DNA of 64,000 nt from Gigaspora margarita (taxonomy: Eukaryota; Glomeromycota; Glomeromycetes; Diversisporales; Gigasporaceae), in NCBI GenBank assembly GCA_009809945.1, contig WTPW01000309.1:1-64000 (forward strand). Direction: 5' to 3'. A program made the translations under genes and the position numbers. Within the stretch, counting starts at the first letter, position 1. Every line of letters begins with the position of its first letter. The notes under the pieces are model-generated. The model made no database searches, was not told where the DNA came from, and saw only the letters and a list, made by a program, of their open reading frames with translations. Positions 45,301 through 56,498 of this stretch are shown here, piece after piece.

Positions 45301-45356
45301 CAGGAGGTAGAGGGGGATAATGTAAAACACAGAATTTAATTGGTCTGGCTTAATTT

Positions 45357-45602
45357 ATCATGAAAATTTTAAACAACCTCTTCAGATCTAACAAAGTATA
45401 CATCGTTAATGGTTCGGGCGCAACTACATCCATCAAACACACTGCACGGCAATTCGTATATCTTGAAGTTGTTTGATTCTGCGGAGGAATCACACCAGTA
45501 TATTCATGTGAAATATTGGCAGTTGGTGCTAGCCAGATGAATCCTTTTCAATCGTAAAGAAAAAAGAACCAATTAGACGGGCTTCAAAAAAGACTAATGA
45601 AT
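45357..45602 (-). pseudogene. Possible gene fragment with a frameshift
   Basis: On the minus strand an exon-like segment begins after TTAATTGCAG (splice-acceptor-like) near 45602 with HSLVFFEARLIGSFFFTIEK. It shifts frame near 45540 and reads WLAPTANISHEYTGVIPPQN, then NCRAVCLMDVVAPEPLTMYT, to a TAA at about 45357. The composition is coding-like in both parts. I cannot name the family. There is no start codon or upstream exon that I can support. Confidence 0.3.
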
Positions 45603-46672
45603 GCTGCAATTAAACTTTTAGGGCTAGGTTAGTTCTACCAGAAAAAACACGGTCACGTGAATTCTGTTATTTTCAAACGATTCGATTGATTTGATCGTAC
45701 CGTGCGTACGTATTAGCTATGAATTTTTTTATCGAATATCACGGGACCTGTAATTTTTTGACAGAACTAGTCTACATTTAGTATCGTGTATAACGATAAC
45801 AGTAATTAATTGCGGATTCATCCCTAACGTGGCATTCTCAAGCAATATTTACTTCCGATACCACAAGTTTTCGCCAAAGATAGCTGTAGGTCCGTTTCGA
45901 ACAATTCCACAAGTACAGCATTCAGAATTCTCGCATAACATATCTACATTATTCAGTTCTTTAATATTGCAAGAATGTTTGGTTCCATGATATAATTGTA
46001 AAGCATTCCCCGGTTTTGCTGATGTTTTTTAATGATATGTTCCGGCATATTATTAATTTTGATAATCGAATATATGATAATCTACCAGTCTGAAAAATGT
46101 GATTTAAAAGAAGAAGAAAGGTTCATATATTCAAGAGAAGAGAATGAAAAAGGTGTTAATTTGGTCATCATTCATAAGATGTAAGTACATGTGAATATAG
46201 AATCTGTTTACGTTGTATATATTTATTTATTTATTTATTATTTGTAATTTTTCCTACGTGCGTGTGGCGGCTGATTATGATTTACTATCATCAGACACAT
46301 TCAGGCGCAGAAGACAAACTTTTTTTTCTATTTAATGTTAAATGAATGTTTGTGAAAGGAAATTGAGAAATAACATGATCGATCACTTGATCATTTACGT
46401 ATTATCATTTACTACGTAATCTCATCGCATTGCAATTTAATTCTATATATTTCCTTTTTAGTCTATTTTTAATAGACTAAATTAGTGATCATTCACATTC
46501 CGGCATAACGTATCGTAATAGTAAACATTCCGTGAAGTTTCCATTCTTCTATATACCAATAGTTTGAATGATTGTACAAGAAATTTAAGTATGAATTGTT
46601 AATAAAAGAAATCGTTTTCTCTTAAATTATCCAATTTTTTTTATTAAATATTGATATACGTACGTACCTACA

Positions 46673-48289
46673 ATGGCTTTTCCTCCTTCACTAACTCAAT
46701 TTATCAAGTCGTTCTACAACTTTTTTGATAAACAATCACAAAACTTTGATCATCTAGAAGATATTACTGCCCCGAATAACATTCATCCACAGCTTGATGA
46801 TAAATGCCTTAAAGAAGTCTTTAAATACTTTAAAAACGATACAAAAGCTTTATATTCATGTGTTTCAGTAAGTCGTAAATGGTGCGAACAAGCCATTCCT
46901 CTACTCTGGGAAGACCCATTTTGCATATTCTACAAGAACGATACTTTGGTTCAAACATATTTATCATGTCTTTCCGAGGAGAGACGAACCTATTTGATTG
47001 AAAATGGACTTTTTATTCCTGAATCTTCAAATCCGAAATTCAATTATCCAAGTCATATAAGAAAACTTGATTATCGAAGGTTGAATTTGGCGATTTCAAG
47101 ATGGCTTACAAACAATAATAACAAAATTGATCCTAAATTTATATGCCTCATTTCCCAAGAACTTACCAGTCTTATAATAAATCAGTCTAAAGAATTACAT
47201 TGTTTAAGAGTATCTAAAGGTCCAGATAATATTGATGTACCAAATTTTAGTATTTGTACTGGTTTTGAAGAATCTATTTCTGGACTTCGAACTTTTCAAC
47301 TATCTGGAATTTTCAGAGAGAAAAGCGAAATTAATCATATTGATTATTTAACTTCCACTATTTCTATGAAATGTCGAAATATAGAACATTTACAGATAAA
47401 TATTTCATGTTCCTATGAATCGAAAATACAAAAAAATTTGTTGAATATAGTAGGTTCTCAGAAACAACTTCGAAAATTTGAATGTTACGTTAAAAATGCT
47501 GCACACTTTCTTCTAAAGCTTTCTTGTCAAGCTGAAAATTTGGTCGAATTATCTTTAGGAGGGATCGAATATAATAGTATAACGATATTATATCCATTAA
47601 TATCTTGTATTAATCTAGAGAAACTAAAGATTTTTAACTATTATGATTACACAGCATATCACTCAACCGGCATAGAATCGAATCGTTTTCATAATCTTTG
47701 CATTAGTGAGTTGTATTTAATAGGTGCTTCTGTAAATGAGTTATTCTTTGAATATTTAATGAGAATGGTACGAAGCTCTTTGAAGAAATTAGTTTTGGAT
47801 CAAGTCGGTGACGAGAAATTTCTATCTATAATACTAAAATGTCCATATTTAACACACTTAGCTTTATCAATCAGACCAGATTCACCAAATCTACCACAGC
47901 TTGTGAATTTAAATTTGGAGCATTTGATTCTCAATGATTCAACCCCAGATCGATTAGACAATTATATATTAAATAATATAGAAAGTTTTCCGGATACACT
48001 TCGTCATCTTGATCTTCTTATTTGCATTTCTCCCAATGTTTTACAATATATTTTGGCGAAATGCAAATTTCTTGAAACTCTTGGTATATATTTACAACTT
48101 CCAAGAGATGATTCTAAATATATCAAAGCTGTTGTTAGATACGTTCAATCATCTGGTAGTTTTAGTACATTGAGATATATTAGAAATTGTTCTGGTCAAA
48201 AACTAACTCCACTTTCTAAAGATTTATGTGGATATGCAAAAATGTATATAGAGAATATTGTAAATGAAACTTATAATCCTTGGGAATAA
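46673..48289 (+). CDS. F-box protein with leucine-rich C-terminal region
   Basis: An intronless 538-aa protein. An F-box lies at residues about 41-81 (LDDKCLKEVFKYF, then LYSCVSVSRKWCEQAIPLLW), the adaptor segment that binds Skp1 in SCF ubiquitin ligases. The remainder is a long series of irregular leucine/isoleucine-rich repeats (for example CSYESKIQKNLLNIVG, LEKLKIFNYYDYT, LRHLDLLICISPN), the likely substrate-binding solenoid. There is no membrane segment. Large families of such F-box/LRR proteins are characteristic of arbuscular mycorrhizal fungi; the target is unknown. The ATG at 46673 follows an A/T-rich leader with CGTACGTACC. It converges on the PPR gene with 315 bp between stops. Confidence 0.85.
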   Translation: MAFPPSLTQFIKSFYNFFDKQSQNFDHLEDITAPNNIHPQLDDKCLKEVFKYFKNDTKALYSCVSVSRKWCEQAIPLLWEDPFCIFYKNDTLVQTYLSCLSEERRTYLIENGLFIPESSNPKFNYPSHIRKLDYRRLNLAISRWLTNNNNKIDPKFICLISQELTSLIINQSKELHCLRVSKGPDNIDVPNFSICTGFEESISGLRTFQLSGIFREKSEINHIDYLTSTISMKCRNIEHLQINISCSYESKIQKNLLNIVGSQKQLRKFECYVKNAAHFLLKLSCQAENLVELSLGGIEYNSITILYPLISCINLEKLKIFNYYDYTAYHSTGIESNRFHNLCISELYLIGASVNELFFEYLMRMVRSSLKKLVLDQVGDEKFLSIILKCPYLTHLALSIRPDSPNLPQLVNLNLEHLILNDSTPDRLDNYILNNIESFPDTLRHLDLLICISPNVLQYILAKCKFLETLGIYLQLPRDDSKYIKAVVRYVQSSGSFSTLRYIRNCSGQKLTPLSKDLCGYAKMYIENIVNETYNPWE

Positions 48290-48604
48290 GATTCACTTTT
48301 AGGGTGTATAGAAACCAGTTATTGTTCTGTGTTTATATGTACATATTTTTGATATTATTCTATCAAAAGACGATTTAATATTTACAAGGAATTTGTTATA
48401 TAAGATGAGGGTACTCTTCAATTCATTATGTTAGCATTATGTAATTAACATCAATTTATTTAATATCAAAAATTAACAAAGTATTATTATTCGGTTTTTT
48501 TTCTGATACATTCATAAGTTATATAATATTGATTAAAATGTTTCTTTAATAAAAAATGTAATAAAAAGTTGAAAATGCCAGACTTTAATAGTAGCTACAT
48601 TCTT
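48290..48604. other. Shared 3' intergenic region between convergent genes
   Basis: 315 bp of AT-rich DNA between the F-box stop and the PPR stop. AATAAA-like signals occur on both strands (plus-strand ATAAAA near 48549). Nothing else seen. Confidence 0.5.
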
Positions 48605-51600
48605 TTAGACAGATACTACCTTTTTTACACTACCACCTTTTACATTTTTTTTCGTCCACCACTTATTTCTGTTATCAATTCCCAATTTCTTTTCCAATAC
48701 TCGCCTTCCAACTTGTCCGGGTAAAACATTAGCACCTTTCCATTTTCTGGCCAATAGTTCTTTAACTCTAGTCTTTGGAGTTCCTTCATCAAAATAACAT
48801 AATTCCATTATTTTGCTTTCCGCAAATTCATCCTCACTTTCAATCGTCTTTTGTCGAAGTAATTGAAAATCTTCAATTTTTGGGACTTGCGTTGTTGAAA
48901 GCTTTTGTAAGAGTTTTATGGCTCCCCAAATGTCATCACATCTTTCAATAAAAAAAGGTTTAACAATAATTATAAAATTAATCAAAAATTTCTATTAAAT
49001 ATTACCTTGCTAAAATATGAATCATCTCCTTATAAATATTATATTCCTCCTCTTTAGTCATACCAAGCCTTCTAAGTTCTTTCAATTTTTCAAGCTCATC
49101 CAAATTATTGATATCATTCATCCTATTTTCCCACCAAGTCTTCCAATCTTGCCAAATACTCCATGCTTCTTCTATTTTTTTGTGTTTATAACATGATCTT
49201 AACATCGTTATAAATATCCAACCATTTAACTCTATGTTGTATTTTGGTACGATGCTTCGATAAAGATCCAAAGTTCTGTGAAAATAAGCATTCTTCTCAA
49301 ATACAGATAAATATGAATTAAATAGCATTGGCGTTATACGTGAGAATTTGGTGGTTGATAGAGATATGGTATCAAAAGGTTCAATAATATAAAGAATATA
49401 TTTGAATAAAATGGTTGATTCTACAAGAATTTGCTTTTGTGTTATTGGAGGATTGGGTAATAATGGATAAATATCAGATCCAATAACTAGTAAATGATCT
49501 TTATATTTTGATAGCAAATTATTAGAGTTAGTTTCTACTAAACTCTCAGTGTTATTAATTATTTCTTCTGAAATTATATTGTGATCGTTGTCATTGTCAT
49601 TATTCTCGAAGTTATCATCATCCACAATGGACATAGATAATGTAGTATGTGAAGATTCATTATTTTCCTGTTTTAGTTGCTTTATAGGTTGATTAGAAAT
49701 TTTATAAGCAGAATATGCCAAAAATAAATTTGAAAATGTAGCTAAATTAGGTGTCAAAGATGGGTTCTGTCGAGCACTTTAAAAATCAAAGAATAAATTT
49801 TTTTCCTTTAAAAAACAATCTTTAATAAATCAGAGTGAATATAAATCAAACCTTTGCATCATTGATATCAACAATTTTCTAGCCGTATATATATCACCCT
49901 TATGTGCACATGCATATACTAATGAATTATATGTATACAAGTCAGGAAGGTACCCATGCTCGTTCATGTCTTCTAAAACTTTGAAGGCTTCTTCATAATA
50001 ATGTAGAAATTCAATAACCATGTTAAGGAAACGTTAAATGAATATGAAACGTTAAAGTATTGAAATGTGACTAATGCTCCTAGGTCCGGTCCGGGATCGA
50101 ACCGAACTCGGACTCTAAATTTTACTAATTTCGGACTTCAGACCAGACTCAGACTTAATTATGAGTTCGGTCCGGATCCGGTTCGAAGTCCGCGGACTAG
50201 TCCGAGTTCGAACATATTTATATGTATTTTTTGATGCTGAACAAGTTTACTTAGTGCATGAAGTTAGAATTAATTAGTAAAATTTTATGAATTATAAGAT
50301 TTTATAGAATTTTATTAATAAAATTATATAAAATCTTATAATTCACAAATTCTTATTAATTAATTCTAACTTTATGCACTAAGTAAACTTATTCAGCATC
50401 TAAAAATACATCAAATCGGCAGAATTATTTTTATTTTACTTGAAATTTAGAGAATAGATGCATAATTTTGGATTTTTGATCAAAAAAAGTCATATTTAAG
50501 CATCCTTTTTCCAAATTTCAAGTAAAATAAAAACAACACTGCCGATTTAATGTATTTTTAGGTGCTGAATAAGTTTACTTAGTGCATTAAAGTAGTATTA
50601 ATTAGTGAAGTCTTGTGAATAATAAGATTTCATAGAATTCTATTAATAAAATTCTATGAAATCTTATGATTCACAAGATTTCACTAATTAATTCTAACTT
50701 TATGCACTAAGTAAACTTGTTCAGCACCTAAAATACATTAAATCGTCCGAGTGTTTTTATTTTACTTGAAATTTGGAGAAAGGATGCTTAAATTTGACTT
50801 TTTTGATCAAAAATCCAAAATTATGCATCTATTCTCTAAATTTCAAGTAAAATAAAAATATTCTGCCAATTTGATGTAATTTTAGTTGCTGAATAAGTTT
50901 ACTTAATGCATAAAGCTAGAATTAATTAATAAGAATTTGTGAGTTATAAGTTTTTATAGAATTTTAATAAAATTCTATAAACCCTTATAATTCACAAATT
51001 TTTATTAATTAATTCTAACTTCTTGCACCAAATAAACTTGTTCAGCAACTAAAAATACACCAAATCGGCAGAATTATTTTTATTTTATTTGAGATTTAGA
51101 GAATAGATGCATAATTTTGGATTTTTGATTAATAAGTCAAATTTAAGCATCTTTTCTCCAAATTTCCAGTAAAATAAAAACAATTCGGCCGATTTAATGT
51201 ATTTTAGGTGCTGAGCAAGTTTACTTAGTGCATTAAGTTAGAATTAATTAATAAAAATTTGTGAATCATAAGATTCCATAGAATTCTATTAATAAAATTC
51301 TATAAAATCTTATGATTCACAAGATTTCACTAATTAATTCTAACTTAATGCACTAAGTAAACNTATTCAGCACCTAAAAATACATTAAATCGGCCGAATT
51401 TTTTTATTTTACTTGAAATTTGGAGAAAAGATGCTTAAATTTGACTTTTTTGATCAAAAATCCAAAATTAAGCATCTATCCTCTAAATTTCAAGTAAAAT
51501 AAAAATAATTCTGCCGATTTGATGTATTTTTAGGTGCTGAAGAAGTTTACTTAGTGCATTAAGTTAGAATTAATTAATAAGAATTTATGAAATATAAGAT

Positions 51601-53597
51601 TTTATAACATTTTATTAATAAAATTCTATAAAATCTTATAATTCATAAAAATTTTACTAATTAATTCTAACTTCATGCACTAAGTAAACTTGTTCAGCAC
51701 CAAAAAATACATATAAATATATTCGAACTCGGACCAGTCCGCGGACTTCGGACCGAACTCAGACTTGACTAAAAAGTCTGAATATAAAACCGGTCCGAAA
51801 ATCAGACTAAGACTTGACTAAAGCCCGGTTCGAGTCCGGTCCGTAGGAGCACTAAATGTGACAAATACGAAAATACAGTCTAAAGGATATCTTTACGACG
51901 CGCACAAGCATCGATCAAAGAGTTGAATGTTACATCAGTTGGACATAAACCCTTTTCTGTCATTTCTTGATACAAATCAAAAGCACGCTCTACATCTCTC
52001 ATCTAATATATTATTAAATTTATTAATAAATAAGCGAGTGTAAAATAAAACTACAAATAATTTTCTTACCTTTGCACAAATATGAATCATTAGACTATAA
52101 GTCACTTCATCAGGTTGACAAACTTCTAATCTCATATGATCAAACGTTTTCCAAGCACGCGCTATCTCGCGATTTTTTATACATCCTTTGATCAACATCG
52201 AAAAAATCGGCTACAAGAAAAGTGTGTAATATGTAGGTGTGAAAAAAAGAACAAATATGTATGCATATAAAAAAAGCATATGTATGGGAAAAAATAAAAA
52301 ATAAGGGTAGAATAAATCAATCTTATACTTGAATATGATTTCAAAATTACTTGATTAGGCATTATTTTAGCAGCCTTCATGTTAGAATAGACGTTGAAGG
52401 CTTCATCAATTTGTAAATTGTTTACATAGGCTTTAATTAAATTTGCAAAACTATATACAGTTTGTTCAAGCCCAGCTAAAAAGAAAATATATTAAGGTAT
52501 TAAATGACAAAGATAATTTAATGTTACATTTTTCATATCTGATAGCAAAAAAAAAAGTTGCACTTGTTTTTTTATTATACCAGTTTCGATCATATTAAAT
52601 GCAGATAATGCATTTTTAACATCTCCTACACTCGAGTAAACATTTATTAGTTGTTCATATGTAAAAATATTTGGTGTTAATCCTGCTTCCTAAAATCAAA
52701 AAATAGAAGACATTATTACAATAAAGATTATTAGTGAAATAAATAAATTTAAAATATATCAAACCTTTATTTTTTGTAGAGTTAATTCTGTAGATTTTAC
52801 ATCCTTTTTTAAAGCCTGAGTAATTTAATTAATATATTTATTAAATTTTTTCAAAACTATAAAATATATTTTACATATAGCAAAAAATACTTACACAAGC
52901 ATATAAAACTTTATTGTAATGATCTAAACCTAATTTTCTATTTTCCAGTGCATTAATCAAAGAAATAATATCATTTTCCAAAGATTCTTTGATTAATTTA
53001 GCAGAAGGTAATTCTGGTGTTGGTAGTTGTCTACTTGTATAAGATTCGGATTCTCGAGAATTTGGAGTTAATAATGCTAGTTTATCAATTATACCACCAG
53101 GAGACAACTTGTTAGGTAGGCGGGTGGGAAGTGGAGCAGAGAGATTTTCATAAAGTTTCGAAAGTTCTTCATCTGATAATGAAGGTGTTTCACTAAACTG
53201 ATGATGAATGATTATAAAAAAAACAGATAAGTAAAAAAAATTTTTTTTTGTTTAAAATCGAATCTGGATCGAACTAACCTCAGGAAATGAATGTTTATCA
53301 AATCCAGTCAATTTTTGTTTCAATTCTTTTATTTCTTTTTCTACCTTTAGTGTCATTTTCTTTACGTTAGCTTTATTACTAAAAACAATATGAATGAAAT
53401 AGGTAAGGAAGAATGAAAATGGTTTAAACAATTATATTGTGAAGTCAAGACCTTCGTTTTTTTGTAATGCTATTATACCATCGAGTGTTATAACAATATG
53501 AAAAATTTGTATATGATTTTTGTTCAAGTGCTACCATATTTAAACTGCGGAGTAAAAGTAGAGAATTGGTACCAAGAAATTTAAATTTCGAAAACAT
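48605..53597 (-). CDS. Mitochondrial-type pentatricopeptide repeat protein, 11 exons
   Basis: Exons on the minus strand: 53597-53452, 53378-53279, 53197-52895, 52815-52765, 52689-52581, 52475-52351, 52210-52070, 52002-51891, 50002-49852, 49776-49006, 48941-48605. Their sum is 2346 bp, 781 aa plus stop. Nine introns are GT-AG (64-140 bp); the intron at 50003-51890 is AT-AC U12-type. The N-terminus (MFSKFKFLGTNSLLLLRSLN) is basic, hydrophobic and free of acids, a plausible mitochondrial presequence. PPR repeats follow, for example YNKVLYAC, then FTYEQLINVYSSVGDVKNAL, SMLIKGCIKNREIARAWKTF, TFNSLIDACARRKDYYEEAF and TYNSLVYACAHKGDIYTARK. PPR arrays bind organellar RNA; fungal relatives such as Ccm1 act in mitochondrial RNA processing. 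The exact target is unknown. The C-terminus is basic. Frame and repeat register hold across every junction. Confidence 0.88.
50072..51854. mobile_element. hAT-type element, 1783 bp, inside the U12 intron
   Basis: Left terminus TAATGCTCCTAGGTCCGGTC and right (reverse complement) TAGTGCTCCTACGGACCGGA are flanked by a perfect 8-bp duplication AATGTGAC (50064-50071, 51855-51862). The GC-rich subterminal zones contain GTCCGGTCCG, CCGAACTCGGAC and TCCGCGGAC motifs. The interior is a palindromic satellite array. No transposase. Confidence 0.92.
50219..51705. repeat. Tandem array of about 325-bp palindromic units, array 2
   Basis: Unit starts (TGTATTTTTAGGTGCTGAA or close variants) lie near 50219, 50551, 50873, 51199 and 51520. 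Each unit folds through GTGCATTAAGTTAGAATTAA and its complement, and a second hairpin uses ATTTTACTTGAAATTTGGAG and its complement around TGATCAAAAATCCAAAA. The unit is homologous to array 1. N at 51363. Confidence 0.88.
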
Positions 53598-53779
53598 TGT
53601 GAGAGATGAATGATAGAATTGATGATCATTATCGTTATCAACACATGTGTTCTGTTTTAGTTTGAAAACATTGGTCGATTTAGTTTAGCCGTGTCGAGAA
53701 AAAAAAACTTACTGTCACGTGATAAAAAACCTTTCCGATCCGTCTTCCGATCAACAAAATTGAAAAGGTTTTTTATCCA

Positions 53780-54223
53780 TTAATGGAGGCCAACTAACTT
53801 ATAATATTTTTTAATTGCCAATTCGTCTAAAAAGGATAGGATTCTATATGCGCAAATTACTATTAAATTTTATATAGTATGAAATCTTCTTTTCCTCTAT
53901 AGCTAAATATTTTTTATTATGCTAATATATTTACTAATAAAAATGTAGAGATATATTATAATAAATTTATTAAAATTGATCTAGTGGATTATAAGATATT
54001 TAAAATTTAAAATTCGCAACTATATAAAATTTTCATATGTTTAGAGGAAAAAAAGATTTCACAACTATATAAAATATATAGTAATTTGCGCTATAGTAAC
54101 TATATAATAATACTATAATTCTTATGTGGATTGCTAATTAAATATTAATAACTAACTCCATTGGTTCCATTGGTTCTATTGGTTAGCAATTTTTTAATGT
54201 TGTAAATCCATTGCCAACCCTGC
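53780..54223 (-). mobile_element. Truncated CAGGGTTGGCA-family hAT MITE, split by a TTAA MITE
   Basis: Reading on the minus strand it begins CAGGGTTGGCAATGGATTTA (54223), continues to the TTAA at 54138-54141, is interrupted by 53815-54137, and resumes with TAAGTTAGTTGGCCTCCATT down to about 53780, matching the order in 39484-39722. The far terminus is missing. Confidence 0.75.
53815..54137. mobile_element. MITE with TTAA target duplication, copy 2, 323 bp, nested
   Basis: It matches 19409-19759 over its whole length, with the same termini TTGCCAATTCGTC and TTAGCAATCCACA and TTAA at 53811-53814 and 54138-54141. It interrupts the truncated hAT MITE, which supplies an independent proof of the insertion boundaries. 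Confidence 0.88.
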
Positions 54224-54562
54224 CCTTTGGTAAAATTTTTTAATTGTGCACTTTTGTAGAATCAAAATAAAAAAAAAAAATTCATCGAATTTGGAAAATA
54301 AAAAAAAAAGGTTCATAGAATTTGGCTTGATGGTCATTGAGATATTTTCGGAAAATTTTAAACTTTAAGCGAAGATTTCTCGGCAATCATCTACTCAAAT
54401 TTAAAAAAAATTTATTTTAATCCTAGAAAAAGTAAAAACACAGGTTTATTTTTTGGCTTTCTTTATAATTAAGTAAAATTATATTCAATTAAAGATATTG
54501 CTAACGATATTGCTAACTTGCTCAAAAACGTGCACTAAGCAAAAATGTTTATTATAATAGAA

Positions 54563-54722
54563 CAGGGTGAAACCTGAGTTGCGAAATAGTGAAATCCGCT
54601 TTGTAGATCGGGTTAGGGTGAAATCCGCGTTTTATTATGTTTTTTATTATATAGAAGCGGATTTCACCCTCACGTGATGATCATAGCAGGTTTCACTATT
54701 TCACAACTCAGGTTTCACCCTG
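54563..54722. mobile_element. Palindromic hAT-like MITE, 160 bp
   Basis: The ends CAGGGTGAAACCTGAGTTG and their inverted copy (reading CAACTCAGGTTTCACCCTG with one base difference) enclose further inverted GTGAAATCCGC/GCGGATTTCAC segments. The flanks show no convincing duplication. Confidence 0.7.
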
Positions 54723-54790
54723 TCGTATAATTATAAAAAACCCTTATAATAGTGCACTGAAATAGCAAAAGTGCGTCACAAGACTCTGAA

Positions 54791-55020
54791 GGACTGATTT
54801 TCGCTATTTAAAAATTAGTGGAACACGTGATGAATTTTGTGATGATCATCCAGTAGTTTTTCTATAATAATATAATTTTCGGCCGATATATTACCGCGGT
54901 ATGTTGTACCGCCGAAAATTATATCGAAAACTATACTTTTATTACCGAAAAATAATTACCGAAATTTGCTGACGATCATCACAAAATTCATCACGTGTCT
55001 CACTAATTTTCAAATCAGCT
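54791..55020. repeat. Foldback sequence, 230 bp
   Basis: The outer arms contain ACACGTGATGAATTTTGTGA and its complement, and an inner pair reads TATAATTTTCGGC / GCCGAAAATTATA around ACCGCGGTA. Probably a MITE; no target duplication was identified. Confidence 0.7.
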
Positions 55021-55302
55021 GTAACACGTAGGGTGTTAAAATTTTAATTTCATAAAATGACCAATGTAACTGACATATTGATTAATTAGTACGTGTGATA
55101 CCCTAACAGCTAATATACACAAAAACTAATTTATCGAAGCTGGCTGAAGTTTCGGATTGTCTAATAATACAGTAATGGGCTTTGAAAGTTAATTTATAAA
55201 CTTTAGTATTAGTTGCATTAAAATCATCAGCTTGATATCTATACAAACTCAGGGTTGAGAATCTTTGTCGTTATTACCCTGTCCTAACGCTTTGTTTTAT
55301 GT

Positions 55303-55559
55303 TGGGCTGTTCGAAATTACAATTTCGTTTAACGTTCTCCCCCCCACCAGCTCTAAGAGCTCCCCCCTAGAATTAAACAGGCCAATCAGAACCCTCATCT
55401 CGTTTTAGGATTCCAATATGTCACGTGCTTATAAGTCAACCAATAATAATGTGTTTATTTTTTGCAATTTTAATATGTTTGTTTAATTTAACCCCCCTCC
55501 CCCCACCACGCTTAAGCTTCTTAAGGAACGTTAAACGAAATTATAAATTCAAATGGCCT
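55303..55559. mobile_element. MITE with C-rich subterminal tracts, about 257 bp
   Basis: Inverted ends (TGGGCTGTTCGAAATT and, reverse complement, AAGGCCATTTGAATTTAT) lead into ATTTCGTTTAACGTTC on both sides and CCCCCC/CCCCCCA tracts. It has the same architecture as 9502-9720. The exact termini are uncertain by a few bases. Confidence 0.6.
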
Positions 55560-55738
55560 TGTTATAATTAGAGAGTGATCGCACTGGCGATAAATTATTT
55601 ATAATTGTCACCGTTTCCGAAATAAAAAATTTCTTTATGGTTAAAAATCAAAAGCAGAGTTGAGTCACTTAAAATTCATGGGAACTAATTGCTTAGCCTG
55701 TATTGCCTAAATTTTATATGATTATTTAAGAGGCAAAT

Positions 55739-55982
55739 TGGGGTCGGCTAAAGCCACGTACATCACGAGATTACCCGATATGTAACCCGGATCCGTCCGA
55801 ACAAAACAAAGCGAGACGACAAAGATACACTAAGTAAAAGTGTTGAGAATGCGATTTTGCTATATATAGACATCCTCTCTATCCATAATCAAACCCTAAT
55901 CCTAATATTGATCGATTTTAATTAAAAATCAGAAAAATCAGGTAATCTCGTGATGTACAGTACCTGGCTTTAGCCATCCCTA
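55739..55982. mobile_element. hAT-like MITE, about 244 bp
   Basis: The inverted ends contain GGCTAAAGCCAGGTA / GGCTAAAGCCACGTA followed by CATCACGAGATTACC on both sides. The interior shares CGATTTTAATTAAAAATCAG with 21588-21615. No target duplication is evident. Confidence 0.6.
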
Positions 55983-56498
55983 CTGTAACCAGTGATATAA
56001 ATTGGATCGGCGCAGTAGGCGCAGCGCACTTAGATTTAAATTTGCGCATATATCGAGGCTCTCCGTATATATAACGCGCATATAAATTTTTTTTTTAGAG
56101 CATTTTTTTTTTGCGTTCGCGCCAATAAAAATTTTTTGAATTTATAACACTGACTGTAACTACTATGAATGCTAAATTAAAATAAATTATTATATTAATT
56201 ACTACGTATTATTATTATTATTATTACAATATAGTTTATCTTTCTATAGAACAGTTAATTTTTAACAAAGTGTATCGTGACTAAGATGCAGTAAAAATCA
56301 AAATTGTGACTAGAAGCAAAGTCAAACAATAGTAGCCGCACTAAAAGGTAAAAGTTAAAGGCTATACGGCACGATGATCAGTTGATCAATATAGCTAAGA
56401 AGTATCGAGTATCTGAATGAAATAATAGTATAACTTTTACATGTTGCTCTGGTTCAGGGACGATGATTTTCTGCGGTGATTAAACCCAAATTCTGCGG

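Larger units (their letters stand above)
44562..45352. repeat. Inverted pair bracketing three small MITEs
   Basis: About 40 bp containing CCAGACCAATTAAATTCTGT and GTTTTACAT at 44562-44600 recur inverted at about 45312-45352. Between them lie three independent MITE copies. The pair may be the ends of an older element into which the others inserted. Confidence 0.55.
50003..51890 (-). other. U12-type (AT-AC) intron of the PPR gene
   Basis: On the minus strand the exon ends CGTCGTAAAG and the intron begins ATATCCTTTA (51890-51881), the U12 5' splice consensus. A branch motif TTCCTTAAC lies at 50030-50022, and the first AC after it (50004-50003) ends the intron, 20 nt from the branch adenosine. 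The next exon continues ATTATTATGAAGAAGCC. The join gives ARRKDYYEEAF and keeps the frame. No GT-AG alternative rebuilds the repeat without deleting residues. Without the MITE and one target duplicate the intron is 97 bp. Confidence 0.85.

Noticed and set aside
49830..50021. Separate small gene starting at the ATG near 50019-50021
   Set aside because: That ATG lies inside the U12 intron just after the branch site; the coding part is exon 9 of the PPR gene.
51891..51900. GT-AG alternative for the long PPR intron using GTAAAG at 51895
   Set aside because: It would join to an AAG acceptor and delete about six residues of a PPR repeat; the AT-AC model keeps frame and repeat spacing and matches three U12 motifs.
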